Translations under genes and position numbers: made by a program
Shown here: positions 1 to 4,861 of the stretch, piece after piece
Layout: every line of letters begins with the position of its first letter
Numbering within the stretch: the first letter of the stretch is position 1
Assembly (NCBI GenBank): GCA_947631585.1
Contig: CANRLY010000118.1
Span: 1-5,757 of the forward strand
Reading direction: 5' to 3'
DNA: 5,757 nucleotides
From: an uncultured Clostridia bacterium
GTDB taxonomy: Bacteria > Bacillota > Clostridia > Oscillospirales > Ruminococcaceae
The notes under the pieces: model-generated
Seen by the model: the letters and a program-made list of their open reading frames with translations, nothing else
Databases searched by the model: none
Told to the model about the DNA's origin: nothing

Positions 1-219
1 AAGCAGATACTAATAGAGTTGACCGGGCAGCCGTTCAGTCCGGAAAAATTGCAGGAGGGAGGACAGGTCATGTTACCGGAAAAAGGCGATGAGACCAAAG
101 TGTACATTCCCGGAACGATGAAAGCGGCGGACAGTCAGCCGAAAGCCGCTGAGAAACGCCCGGCAGACTCAGACGGCACGCAGATCTACAGCGCAAAAAA
201 GAATGTTGAACAGACGTGA
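1..219 (+). CDS. C-terminal part of an unidentified protein, or a 49-aa small ORF from 70
   Basis: The frame is open from the first base to the TGA at 217-219, so it may be the last 72 residues of a protein that begins left of the window. Alternatively translation could begin at ATG 70, which is preceded by a purine-rich AGGAGGGAGGA tract (53-63) with the nearer GGAGGA ending 6 bases upstream; that would give a 49-residue peptide. The C-terminal half is hydrophilic and rich in Lys, Ala, Pro, Asp and Glu, with no membrane segment, cysteine pair or motif I recognise, and looks like a disordered tail. The -35 box of the following gene's promoter (206-211) lies inside its last codons. I do not recognise the family and assign no function. 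That the frame is real is likely but not certain. Confidence 0.45.
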   Translation, partial: KQILIELTGQPFSPEKLQEGGQVMLPEKGDETKVYIPGTMKAADSQPKAAEKRPADSDGTQIYSAKKNVEQT

Positions 220-234
220 ATTTTGTGGTACAAT
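206..234 (+). promoter_or_regulatory. Sigma-A promoter of the SDR reductase gene
   Basis: A TTGAAC -35 box (206-211) and a TACAAT -10 box (229-234) are separated by exactly 17 bases, and a TG one base before the -10 box gives an extended -10. Transcription should begin near 241, leaving a leader of about 27 bases before the TTG start at 268. The -35 box overlaps the end of the upstream reading frame, whose stop is at 217-219. The match to the housekeeping consensus is strong; the start point itself is inferred. Confidence 0.8.
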
Positions 235-267
235 ATCATCAGCAGCTTATTGAAAGGACTGATGTGA

Positions 268-981
268 TTGGATACCGCAGTTGTTACCGGAGGAACAAGA
301 GGGATAGGCGCCGCCGTTTCCGAGACGCTGCTTGACAGCGGCTGGAGGGTGGTGGCATTATACTGCAAGAACGATCTCAAAGCCACAGAGTTTGAGGAAA
401 GTCAGAAAGGAAAGCCGCTGACCGTCTGCCGATGCGACATATCCAGCTCAGAGGAGATAGAGCGGGTGTTCGGCGAGATAGGGAGAGTCGGGCTGCTGGT
501 GAACAACGCCGGTGTCTCCGAGATCAGTCTGCTTACAGACCTGTCCGGGCAGCGGATAAGCGAACTCATCTCAGTTGATCTGACAGGAGCTATCTTATGC
601 TCGAAGGCGGTGATACCGTCTATGGTTCGGGAAAAGAAAGGTTCGATAATAAACGTTTCCTCCATGTGGGGAGAGGCCGGCGCTTCCTGCGAAGCGGTAT
701 ATTCAGCGGCAAAGGCAGGGCTTATCGGTTTTACAAAAGCTCTTGCAAAAGAGCTTGCTCCCAGCGGCATAAGGGTAAACTGCGTTTCTCCGGGGTTTAT
801 TCAAACGGAAATGAACGCTTCCCTGGGCAGCGAAGCTATAGCTGACATCATAGAAGAGATCCCTTTGGGAAAAGCAGGAACTCCCAAGGACGTTGCCGCA
901 GCCGTGGAATTTCTCGCTTCGGAAAAGGCAGGTTACATTACCGGAGAGGTACTCAGGGTAAACGGCGGACTGGTCATCTGA
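268..981 (+). CDS. ymfI: SDR-family reductase, YmfI-like (probable EF-P 5-aminopentanone reductase)
   Basis: This is a 237-residue cytoplasmic short-chain dehydrogenase/reductase of classical length. The Rossmann motif TGGTRGIG lies at residues 7-14, NNAG at 79-82, the catalytic Ser at 132, and Tyr145/Lys149 form YxxxK. Asp104 stands where many relatives have the tetrad Asn. General annotation would be FabG, 3-oxoacyl-ACP reductase. However, the stretches around 82-92 (AGVSEISLLTDLS) and 131-145 (SSMWGEAGASCEAVYS) match my recollection of YmfI. In Bacillus subtilis YmfI reduces 5-aminopentanone to 5-aminopentanol on EF-P Lys32. An efp gene with that lysine lies about 1.5 kb away, and no other fatty-acid gene is present. 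The start is TTG at 268: a stop at 265-267 excludes an earlier in-frame start, and AAAGGA (253-258) lies 9 bases upstream. It has its own promoter and terminator, so it is probably transcribed alone. SDR membership is near certain; the EF-P role is an inference. Confidence 0.75.
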   Translation: MDTAVVTGGTRGIGAAVSETLLDSGWRVVALYCKNDLKATEFEESQKGKPLTVCRCDISSSEEIERVFGEIGRVGLLVNNAGVSEISLLTDLSGQRISELISVDLTGAILCSKAVIPSMVREKKGSIINVSSMWGEAGASCEAVYSAAKAGLIGFTKALAKELAPSGIRVNCVSPGFIQTEMNASLGSEAIADIIEEIPLGKAGTPKDVAAAVEFLASEKAGYITGEVLRVNGGLVI

Positions 982-1007
982 GCCGGCGGGGAAATTGAAC
1001 AGGCGAC

Positions 1008-1039
1008 AAAAAAGACAGTCGGTGTTCCCGACTGTCTTT
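1008..1039. terminator. Bidirectional intrinsic terminator between ymfI-like gene and ribU
   Basis: A perfect 12-bp stem (1011-1022 with 1028-1039) closes a 5-base loop. Read on the - strand the stem is followed by six T (from A at 1008-1013), a textbook terminator for ribU. Read on the + strand it is followed by TTTAAATATAA, a weaker but plausible terminator for the reductase gene, whose stop is 29 bases upstream. The two converging genes thus appear to share one element. Confidence 0.88.
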
Positions 1040-1078
1040 AAATATAACAAGCTGAAAAGTCGGCTGCTGCAAAGCCGG

Positions 1079-1771
1079 TCACTTCAGGTCGAAGTTTCCT
1101 CCAAGCACCTTGAAGAAGTAGAAAAGCGAAGCTGCCACCACTGCCACAGACGCAGCGGTCACCACTATGCTGGCTGTCTTAGACGGTCTTGAGCCGGAGT
1201 TTTTGCCGGACATCATTCCCGAAGCCCTGAGAGCGGTAACGAAAGGTTTATAGAGCAGCATTGCTATAGATGCGCTGAAAATGCCCTTTACCACATTAAA
1301 CGGGATAATCATAGGCACGAGCATATCTATTACCGCCTGGCGTGGTGCGCCCATATAAAAAGGCGTTACCAGGACATTTGCGGCAGTCATTGCAGCCGTC
1401 ATGGAAGCCACTGCCGCTGCCAGTGAGACCACCGCCCCAAGCATTGTTCTCTTATGCTTATAGATTACTCCGGCAACAGCCGCCAGGACTGCGCTGGAAG
1501 CTATATTCATCAGCAGTCCGTAAAGGCCGGTAGTGGATATAGTGAGCATTTCTATAATTGCGGTAACTACCGCCACTGTAACTCCTGCCAGAGGTCCATA
1601 AGTAAAGGAAGAAATTATTATTATTGCATCTTTCGGCTCAAAAGACAAAAAGTCCAGTTTAAAGTGGCAGACGAACAGGCTTGCATAGGACAGTGCCACA
1701 AAAAGTCCCAGCATTATCATTTTCTTTACATCGTGACCGCTGCGGTCACGTTCAATTGCATTTTCTTTCAT
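1079..1771 (-). CDS. ribU: Riboflavin ECF transporter S component RibU
   Basis: This is a 230-residue integral membrane protein, the substrate-binding S component of an energy-coupling-factor transporter. It should capture riboflavin outside the cell and work with a shared EcfA/EcfA'/EcfT module encoded elsewhere. Hydrophobic segments lie at about 17-36, 42-56, 58-78, 83-103, 110-135 and 148-173, the six-helix S-component fold. Recognisable blocks are FEPKDAI (44-50), FTYGPLAGV (56-64), GLLMNI (85-90), the NVLVTPFYMGAPR stretch (132-144) and PFNVVKG (157-163). A polar linker (181-199) leads to an extra hydrophobic segment at about 200-221. The FMN riboswitch just upstream independently supports riboflavin as substrate. 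The ATG at 1771 has AGGAGG (1780-1785) 8 bases upstream. Expression should fall when FMN is plentiful. Family and substrate are well supported; the absence of the other transporter genes here is normal for group II ECF systems. Confidence 0.92.
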   Translation of the reverse strand: MKENAIERDRSGHDVKKMIMLGLFVALSYASLFVCHFKLDFLSFEPKDAIIIISSFTYGPLAGVTVAVVTAIIEMLTISTTGLYGLLMNIASSAVLAAVAGVIYKHKRTMLGAVVSLAAAVASMTAAMTAANVLVTPFYMGAPRQAVIDMLVPMIIPFNVVKGIFSASIAMLLYKPFVTALRASGMMSGKNSGSRPSKTASIVVTAASVAVVAASLFYFFKVLGGNFDLK

Positions 1772-1779
1772 AAGTTATT

Positions 1780-1799
1780 CCTCCTAAAATAATTTTAGG
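1780..1799 (-). promoter_or_regulatory. ribU ribosome-binding site overlapped by a palindrome
   Basis: The Shine-Dalgarno AGGAGG (1780-1785) is partly contained in a near-perfect palindrome, CCTAAAAT-T-ATTTTAGG on the - strand (1783-1799). In RNA this can fold as a 6-bp stem with a 5-base loop that pairs the first AGG of the Shine-Dalgarno. It lies after the transcription terminator, so it would act only on read-through mRNA. The stem is AU-rich and weak, so any translational effect is speculative. Confidence 0.5.
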
Positions 1800-1811
1800 G
1801 AGAAACAGCAG

Positions 1812-1846
1812 AAAAAACTCCCCGACGCAGCAGGTCAGGGAGTTTT
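1812..1846 (-). terminator. Riboswitch-controlled terminator before ribU
   Basis: On the - strand, AAAACTCCC (1838-1846) pairs with GGGAGTTTT (1814-1822). Three further inner pairs (one T-G) give a 12-bp stem with a 9-base loop, followed by an unbroken run of T to 1812. It stands 40 bases before the ribU start and directly downstream of the FMN aptamer, so it is the expression platform that ends transcription when FMN is bound. Confidence 0.88.
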
Positions 1847-1861
1847 CAATTCATGAAAACT
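1841..1861 (-). promoter_or_regulatory. Candidate antiterminator hairpin of the FMN riboswitch
   Basis: AGTTTTCA and TGAAAACT (8 bp, 5-base loop) form a hairpin that uses the same AAAACT bases (1841-1846) as the 5' arm of the terminator, so the two structures exclude each other. Its outer end abuts the 3' strand of aptamer helix P1 (1863-1869). Sharing of bases is seen directly; its role as the FMN-free antiterminator is inferred. Confidence 0.6.
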
Positions 1862-1862
1862 G

Positions 1863-1988
1863 TTGTTTCTTCCATCCGGACTATACCGTTGGTCTCGGAT
1901 TCTCACCGAATCAGCGCTGTAAAGCGGTCGCAGACTTACGGCTCACGCCGATCACTGCCAGTGTGGACTTTCACCACCCCTGAAACAA
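1863..1988 (-). ncRNA. FMN riboswitch (RFN element)
   Basis: The conserved RFN blocks can be read in order on the - strand: GGGGTGGTGAAAGTCC, then ACTGGCAGTGAT, CGGCGTGAGCCG, GATTCGGTGAGAATCCGA, CCAACGGTATAGTCCGG and ATGGAAGAA. Helix P1 is TTGTTTC (1982-1988) paired with GAAACAA (1863-1869). The element binds flavin mononucleotide and here precedes a terminator and ribU, the usual arrangement for feedback control of riboflavin uptake. It begins only 28 bases after the stop of the preceding gene and I see no convincing promoter in between. Confidence 0.97.
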
Positions 1989-2016
1989 AACTTGATATTT
2001 AATTGCAGCAAGCCGT

Positions 2017-2484
2017 TTACTTATCAGCTTCGTCATCGTCCTCAACGTAATTGAACTCCAGCAGAGCGTTACAGTTGGGGCATTTCATAGAGCCTTCCTT
2101 AACGATACTTTCGGAGATACATATGGTATTGCCGCAGTTGGTACAGCAGCACTCATACATCTGTTCCTCGTCAAAATCGTCGTAGTCCGCATCGGTGACC
2201 AGGTCGGGATCGTCCTTTTCAGCCGGAGAGAGCTTTTCCTCCAAGCCTTCAGTAACGTCCTCATCGAAATCGTAAAGATCCTCCTCGACATCGTCCAAGT
2301 CCTTGTCGATAATATCAACAAGTTCCACGCCCTCATCGACTTCCTCTGCCACGTCCTCTATCGAACCTGCCATTTCTTCGAGTATATCAGCTATCACCCT
2401 GAGTATTCTTCCCTCTTTGGTGGCGTCGCTGATATCCAGTCCGTCCATAAGTCCTTTCAGATATGAGACCTTATCACTAAGCAT
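2017..2484 (-). CDS. CD1247 N-terminal domain family protein with C-terminal zinc ribbon
   Basis: This is a 155-residue, very acidic, soluble protein. Residues 1-40 (LSDKVSYLKGLMDGL, ATKEGRILRVIADILEEM) match the N-terminal domain named after Clostridioides difficile CD1247. Residues about 28-85 are a charged, Glu/Asp-rich stretch likely to be helical or coiled coil. The C-terminal part holds two CxxC pairs, Cys114/Cys117 and Cys135/Cys138, spaced as in a zinc ribbon, before an acidic tail. No enzymatic motif is visible and the function of the family is not known to me. It lies 38 bases downstream of efp on the same strand with no terminator between, so it is very probably co-transcribed with it. 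The ATG at 2484 is preceded by GAGGG about 8 bases upstream. Family assignment is from recalled resemblance. Confidence 0.8.
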   Translation of the reverse strand: MLSDKVSYLKGLMDGLDISDATKEGRILRVIADILEEMAGSIEDVAEEVDEGVELVDIIDKDLDDVEEDLYDFDEDVTEGLEEKLSPAEKDDPDLVTDADYDDFDEEQMYECCCTNCGNTICISESIVKEGSMKCPNCNALLEFNYVEDDDEADK

Positions 2485-2522
2485 CGTCTGACCCTCGCTT
2501 TCTTATTTACAAAACCGTACTA

Positions 2523-3080
2523 TCAGGCTCTTTCCATGTACTCACAGGTCCTGGTGTCGATCCTGATCTTATCTCCCACGTTGATAAACAGCGGCACTTT
2601 GATCTCAGCGCCGGTCTCAACTTTAGCGGGTTTGGTAGCATTGGTAGCGGTATTGCCTGCAAATCCGGGGTCGGTCTCTGTAACTTCAAGGTCAACAAAG
2701 TTAGGCGGTTCTACCGCAAAGACCTTGCCCTTATAGGAGCAGACCTTACAAATCATATTTTCCTTTACGAACTTAAAGTTCTCAGAAAGCTCGTTGGGGC
2801 TTACAGGGATCTGCTCATAAGTCTCAGGGTCCATAAAGTAGTAAAGATCCCCATCTGTATAGGAATATTCCATATCCTTTCTCTCAACATAAGCAGTCGG
2901 GAACTTTGCCGTAGGGTTATAAGTTTTTTCGACTACGGAGCCCGATATAACGTTCTTGACCTTAGCCCTTACAAAAGCAGCGCCTTTTCCGGGTTTTACA
3001 TGCTGAAACTCAACGATCTGCATTACGTTTCCGTCTTCTTCAAAGGTCATGCCGTTTCTGAAATCGCCAGCAGTTACCAT
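2523..3080 (-). CDS. efp: Translation elongation factor P
   Basis: EF-P binds ribosomes stalled at consecutive prolines and promotes peptide-bond formation. The protein is 185 residues, the usual length. The N-terminal KOW-like domain carries the loop VKPGKGAAFVR (28-38), whose tip Lys32 is the residue modified in Bacillus subtilis. The central OB domain spans about 65-127. The C-terminal OB domain (about 128-184) holds the family signature near 153-176, including GAEIKVPLFINVGDKI. A longer frame begins at ATG 3095, but its first codons are the Shine-Dalgarno GGAGGT (3088-3093), 7 bases before ATG 3080. The 3080 start also puts the lysine at position 32 exactly, so I choose it. Lys rather than Arg at the tip fits the Firmicute modification system and the YmfI-like reductase at 268-981. 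A dedicated promoter lies at 3171-3199. Confidence 0.97.
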   Translation of the reverse strand: MVTAGDFRNGMTFEEDGNVMQIVEFQHVKPGKGAAFVRAKVKNVISGSVVEKTYNPTAKFPTAYVERKDMEYSYTDGDLYYFMDPETYEQIPVSPNELSENFKFVKENMICKVCSYKGKVFAVEPPNFVDLEVTETDPGFAGNTATNATKPAKVETGAEIKVPLFINVGDKIRIDTRTCEYMERA

Positions 3081-3087
3081 ATTTTTT

Positions 3088-3093
3088 ACCTCC
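3088..3093 (-). promoter_or_regulatory. Shine-Dalgarno that fixes the efp start at 3080
   Basis: GGAGGT lies 7 bases before ATG 3080. The earlier in-frame ATG (3095) overlaps this same motif and has no comparable site of its own upstream. Together with the conserved Lys32 numbering this settles the start. Confidence 0.9.
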
Positions 3094-3170
3094 ATAAAAT
3101 GTTAGCGGATATCCTGCGCACAGGAACACCGATAAATGTCAGTACGATGTATACAAACACCCTTACGAAC

Positions 3171-3199
3171 ATTTTACTCTATTTTAAACTTTTTCGCAA
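3171..3199 (-). promoter_or_regulatory. Sigma-A promoter of efp
   Basis: A TTGCGA -35 box (3194-3199) and a TAAAAT -10 box (3171-3176) are separated by exactly 17 bases, with an A/T-rich stretch upstream. Transcription would begin near 3164 and give a leader of roughly 84 bases containing a small 5-bp hairpin (3112-3125). It makes efp, the CD1247-family gene and possibly ribU a unit separate from the upstream peptidase. Confidence 0.8.
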
Positions 3200-3200
3200 G

Positions 3201-3288
3201 TACTTTAAGTGATTTTCCCATGGGTTTAATAATTTTTTAACAATATTCCCATATAACATTACGGCAAAAAGCGCCCTCACTTAAAGTA
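3201..3288. repeat. Perfect 12-bp inverted repeat flanking the peptidase-efp gap
   Basis: The + strand reads TACTTTAAGTGA at 3201-3212 and its exact reverse complement TCACTTAAAGTA at 3277-3288, separated by 64 A/T-rich bases. One arm covers the stop codon of the peptidase gene and the other ends one base upstream of the efp -35 box. No T-tract follows an arm as in a terminator, and I see no target-site duplication around the 88-base unit. It could be a paired protein-binding site, a long-range mRNA hairpin or a small inserted element; its role is unknown. Confidence 0.6.
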
Positions 3289-4384
3289 TTATCAGTTCTT
3301 TAGGGGCTTCGGTCAGGTTTTTGCAGCCGTCCTTTGTGACGACCACAAAGTCCTCTATCCTTACGCCGAACTTCTCCGGCAGATATATCCCCGGCTCGAC
3401 CGTTACGATCATATTTTCTTCCAGGATATTTTCGCAGCCCGGCGAAGCGGTAGGGGCTTCATGTATCTCCATTCCAACGCCGTGGCCAAGAGAGTGTCCG
3501 AAATTATCGCCATAGCCGGCGTCCTCGATGATCTTTCTTGCTGCCAGGTCAAGTTCCCTGCCGGATATCCCTGCCCTGACCTTATCAAGCGCAGCCTTTT
3601 GCGCCGTCAGGACTATATCGTAGACTTTTTTCATATTCTCCGACGGCTGACCCACGCACACTGTTCTGGTCATATCGCTATGCCAGCCGTCCACCACTGC
3701 GCCGAAGTCCATCAGCACGAAGTCGCCGTTCATGACTGGTCTGTCTGAGGGTACGCCGTGGGGCAGCGAAGTGTTTTTTCCTGAGAGGGCGATAGTTTCA
3801 AAAGAAAGGGTTTCTGCGCCGTTTTTCAGCATAAAATAGTCCAGTTCCAGAGCTATCTCACGTTCCGTTCTGCCTATTTCTATAAATTCCAGCATATGCT
3901 GAAAGCCTTTTTCGGCTATCCTCTGGGCGGAAGTTATCTTGCTGATATCGCTTTTGCTTTTAAGCACTCTGATGGACTTTATGGTCTCGCTGAGTTCGCC
4001 GGAGCTGTCCACCTGGCAGGAAAGTTTTTCCTTATAGTTTTTCAAAGTCGCAACGGTAGTGGTCTCAGCATCGACAGATACTTTCTTTGCGCCGTGCTTT
4101 TCAAGGAGAGCGTTTATTTGCTGCCAGAGTTTCTCCTGAAGTATGACCTCGCAGCCCTTAGCGGTCTTTCTTGCCTTTTCTATATAGCGAAAATCTATTA
4201 TCAGGTATGCTTTTTCAGCAAACACCACCAACGTGCCTGCGCTGGACTTCATACCTGTAAAGTAGCGGCGGTTCGTATCGTCTGTGATAACTGCGCAGTC
4301 GGTAAAGCTCCCCACAAGCGCTTTGAGCTGTTCAAGAGGGGAAAACATTTCATTTATATCAGTTATTCCAGCCGTATTTGCCAT
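3281..4384 (-). CDS. M24-family Xaa-Pro peptidase (aminopeptidase P / prolidase type)
   Basis: This 367-residue cytoplasmic metallopeptidase would cleave peptide bonds before proline (Xaa-Pro). It has the two-domain layout of the family: an N-terminal creatinase-like domain (about 14-140) and the C-terminal pita-bread catalytic domain (about 148-365). All five metal ligands expected from E. coli PepP can be placed: Asp226 (LMDFGA), Asp237 (HSDMTRT), His301 (GHGVG), Glu330 (VEPGIY) and Glu344 (RIED). The accessory histidines His209 (LPHG) and His308 (IHE) are also present, so the enzyme should be active with two Mn or Co ions. The ATG at 4384 has GGAGGG 7 bases upstream and lies 3 bases after the aroQ stop, implying tight co-transcription. 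The aroQ-peptidase-efp order is the one known from Bacillus subtilis (yqhS-yqhT-efp). Whether it prefers dipeptides or longer substrates cannot be told from sequence. Confidence 0.93.
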   Translation of the reverse strand: MANTAGITDINEMFSPLEQLKALVGSFTDCAVITDDTNRRYFTGMKSSAGTLVVFAEKAYLIIDFRYIEKARKTAKGCEVILQEKLWQQINALLEKHGAKKVSVDAETTTVATLKNYKEKLSCQVDSSGELSETIKSIRVLKSKSDISKITSAQRIAEKGFQHMLEFIEIGRTEREIALELDYFMLKNGAETLSFETIALSGKNTSLPHGVPSDRPVMNGDFVLMDFGAVVDGWHSDMTRTVCVGQPSENMKKVYDIVLTAQKAALDKVRAGISGRELDLAARKIIEDAGYGDNFGHSLGHGVGMEIHEAPTASPGCENILEENMIVTVEPGIYLPEKFGVRIEDFVVVTKDGCKNLTEAPKELIIL

Positions 4385-4387
4385 TGT

Positions 4388-4825
4388 TCAGCCCTCCAGA
4401 ATAGTTTTGAGCGCCTGCAAAGCAAGAAAATACGAATTTTTTCCAAAGCCGGCTATCTGTCCTCTGCACACCGGAGCTATCACCGAAGTATGTCTGAACT
4501 CTTCCCTTGCGTGGATATTGCTCAGGTGGACTTCCACCACCGGTATCTTGATTGCCGCTATTGCGTCCCTTATTGCATAGCTATAATGGGTATAAGCCCC
4601 GGCGTTCAGGACTATCCCGTCTTTACAGGTACGAGCCTGATGGAGCTTATCTATCAGTTCGCCCTCGCTGTTTGACTGGAATATCTCGCAGTCAAAGCCC
4701 AGCTGTTTGCAATGCTCTGCTATCTCATTATTCACGCTTTCAAAGCTGTCAGAACCATAAACGCCCGGCTCTCTTTCACCGAGCAGGTCAAGGTTAGGTC
4801 CGTGCATAACAAGTATTTTTTTCAT
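4388..4825 (-). CDS. aroQ: Type II 3-dehydroquinate dehydratase
   Basis: AroQ catalyses the third step of the shikimate pathway, dehydrating 3-dehydroquinate to 3-dehydroshikimate, as a cytoplasmic dodecamer. The protein is 145 residues, typical for type II enzymes. Signature regions are HGPNLDLLGEREP (8-20), with Asn11 and Arg18, the catalytic Tyr23 in VYG, NAGAYTHYS (74-82) with Asn74 and the general-acid His80, EVHLSNIHARE (98-108), and Arg111. An in-frame ATG at 4858 would add 11 residues, but those are polar and unlike the family. The ATG at 4825 follows AGAGGTG (4832-4838) at good spacing and gives the canonical MKKILVMHGPN start, so I choose it. It lies 36 bases after the upstream TIM-barrel gene and 3 bases before the peptidase gene, so all three are probably one operon. 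Being type II, it is unrelated in fold to type I AroD. Confidence 0.95.
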   Translation of the reverse strand: MKKILVMHGPNLDLLGEREPGVYGSDSFESVNNEIAEHCKQLGFDCEIFQSNSEGELIDKLHQARTCKDGIVLNAGAYTHYSYAIRDAIAAIKIPVVEVHLSNIHAREEFRHTSVIAPVCRGQIAGFGKNSYFLALQALKTILEG

Positions 4826-4831
4826 ACTGAA

Positions 4832-4838
4832 CACCTCT
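4832..4838 (-). promoter_or_regulatory. Shine-Dalgarno that fixes the aroQ start at 4825
   Basis: AGAGGTG ends 6 bases before TATGAAAAA, with one further T and the usual short A/T-containing spacer. The alternative in-frame ATG at 4858 has only a weak GGGG stretch before it and would begin 3 bases after the previous stop codon. Confidence 0.75.
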
Positions 4839-4861
4839 GTATCATTATTTTCGGGCATAAA

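Noticed and set aside
268..981. Naming the SDR fabG
   Set aside because: The fold fits, but no fatty-acid synthesis genes are nearby and the active-site segments look more like YmfI. The FabG alternative is kept in the entry as a possibility.
1991..2060. Promoter for ribU between the CD1247-family stop and the riboswitch
   Set aside because: TTGCTG and TTGAGG occur as possible -35 boxes, but no acceptable -10 box lies 16-18 bases downstream of either.
3107..3125. GGATATCC palindrome and 5-bp hairpin in the efp leader as a riboswitch or terminator
   Set aside because: The stem is short, has no T-run, and no conserved riboswitch blocks are visible in the roughly 84-base leader.
3217..3224. 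Palindrome CCCATGGG in the efp upstream region
   Set aside because: Only 8 bases with non-symmetric flanks and outside the promoter boxes; this is expected by chance.
3260..3280. GGGCGCTTTTTGCC after the peptidase stop as an intrinsic terminator
   Set aside because: The possible stem is only 3 bp and the T-run lies within the loop rather than after it.
3896..4675. A 259-codon open frame on the + strand opposite the peptidase and aroQ genes
   Set aside because: It lies wholly antisense to two genes with complete catalytic motifs, spans their junction, has no convincing ribosome-binding site and its translation resembles no family. It is a by-product of the codon use on the other strand.
4826..4858. 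Longer aroQ start at 4858
   Set aside because: It adds 11 polar residues absent from the family, with a weaker ribosome-binding site than the one for 4825.
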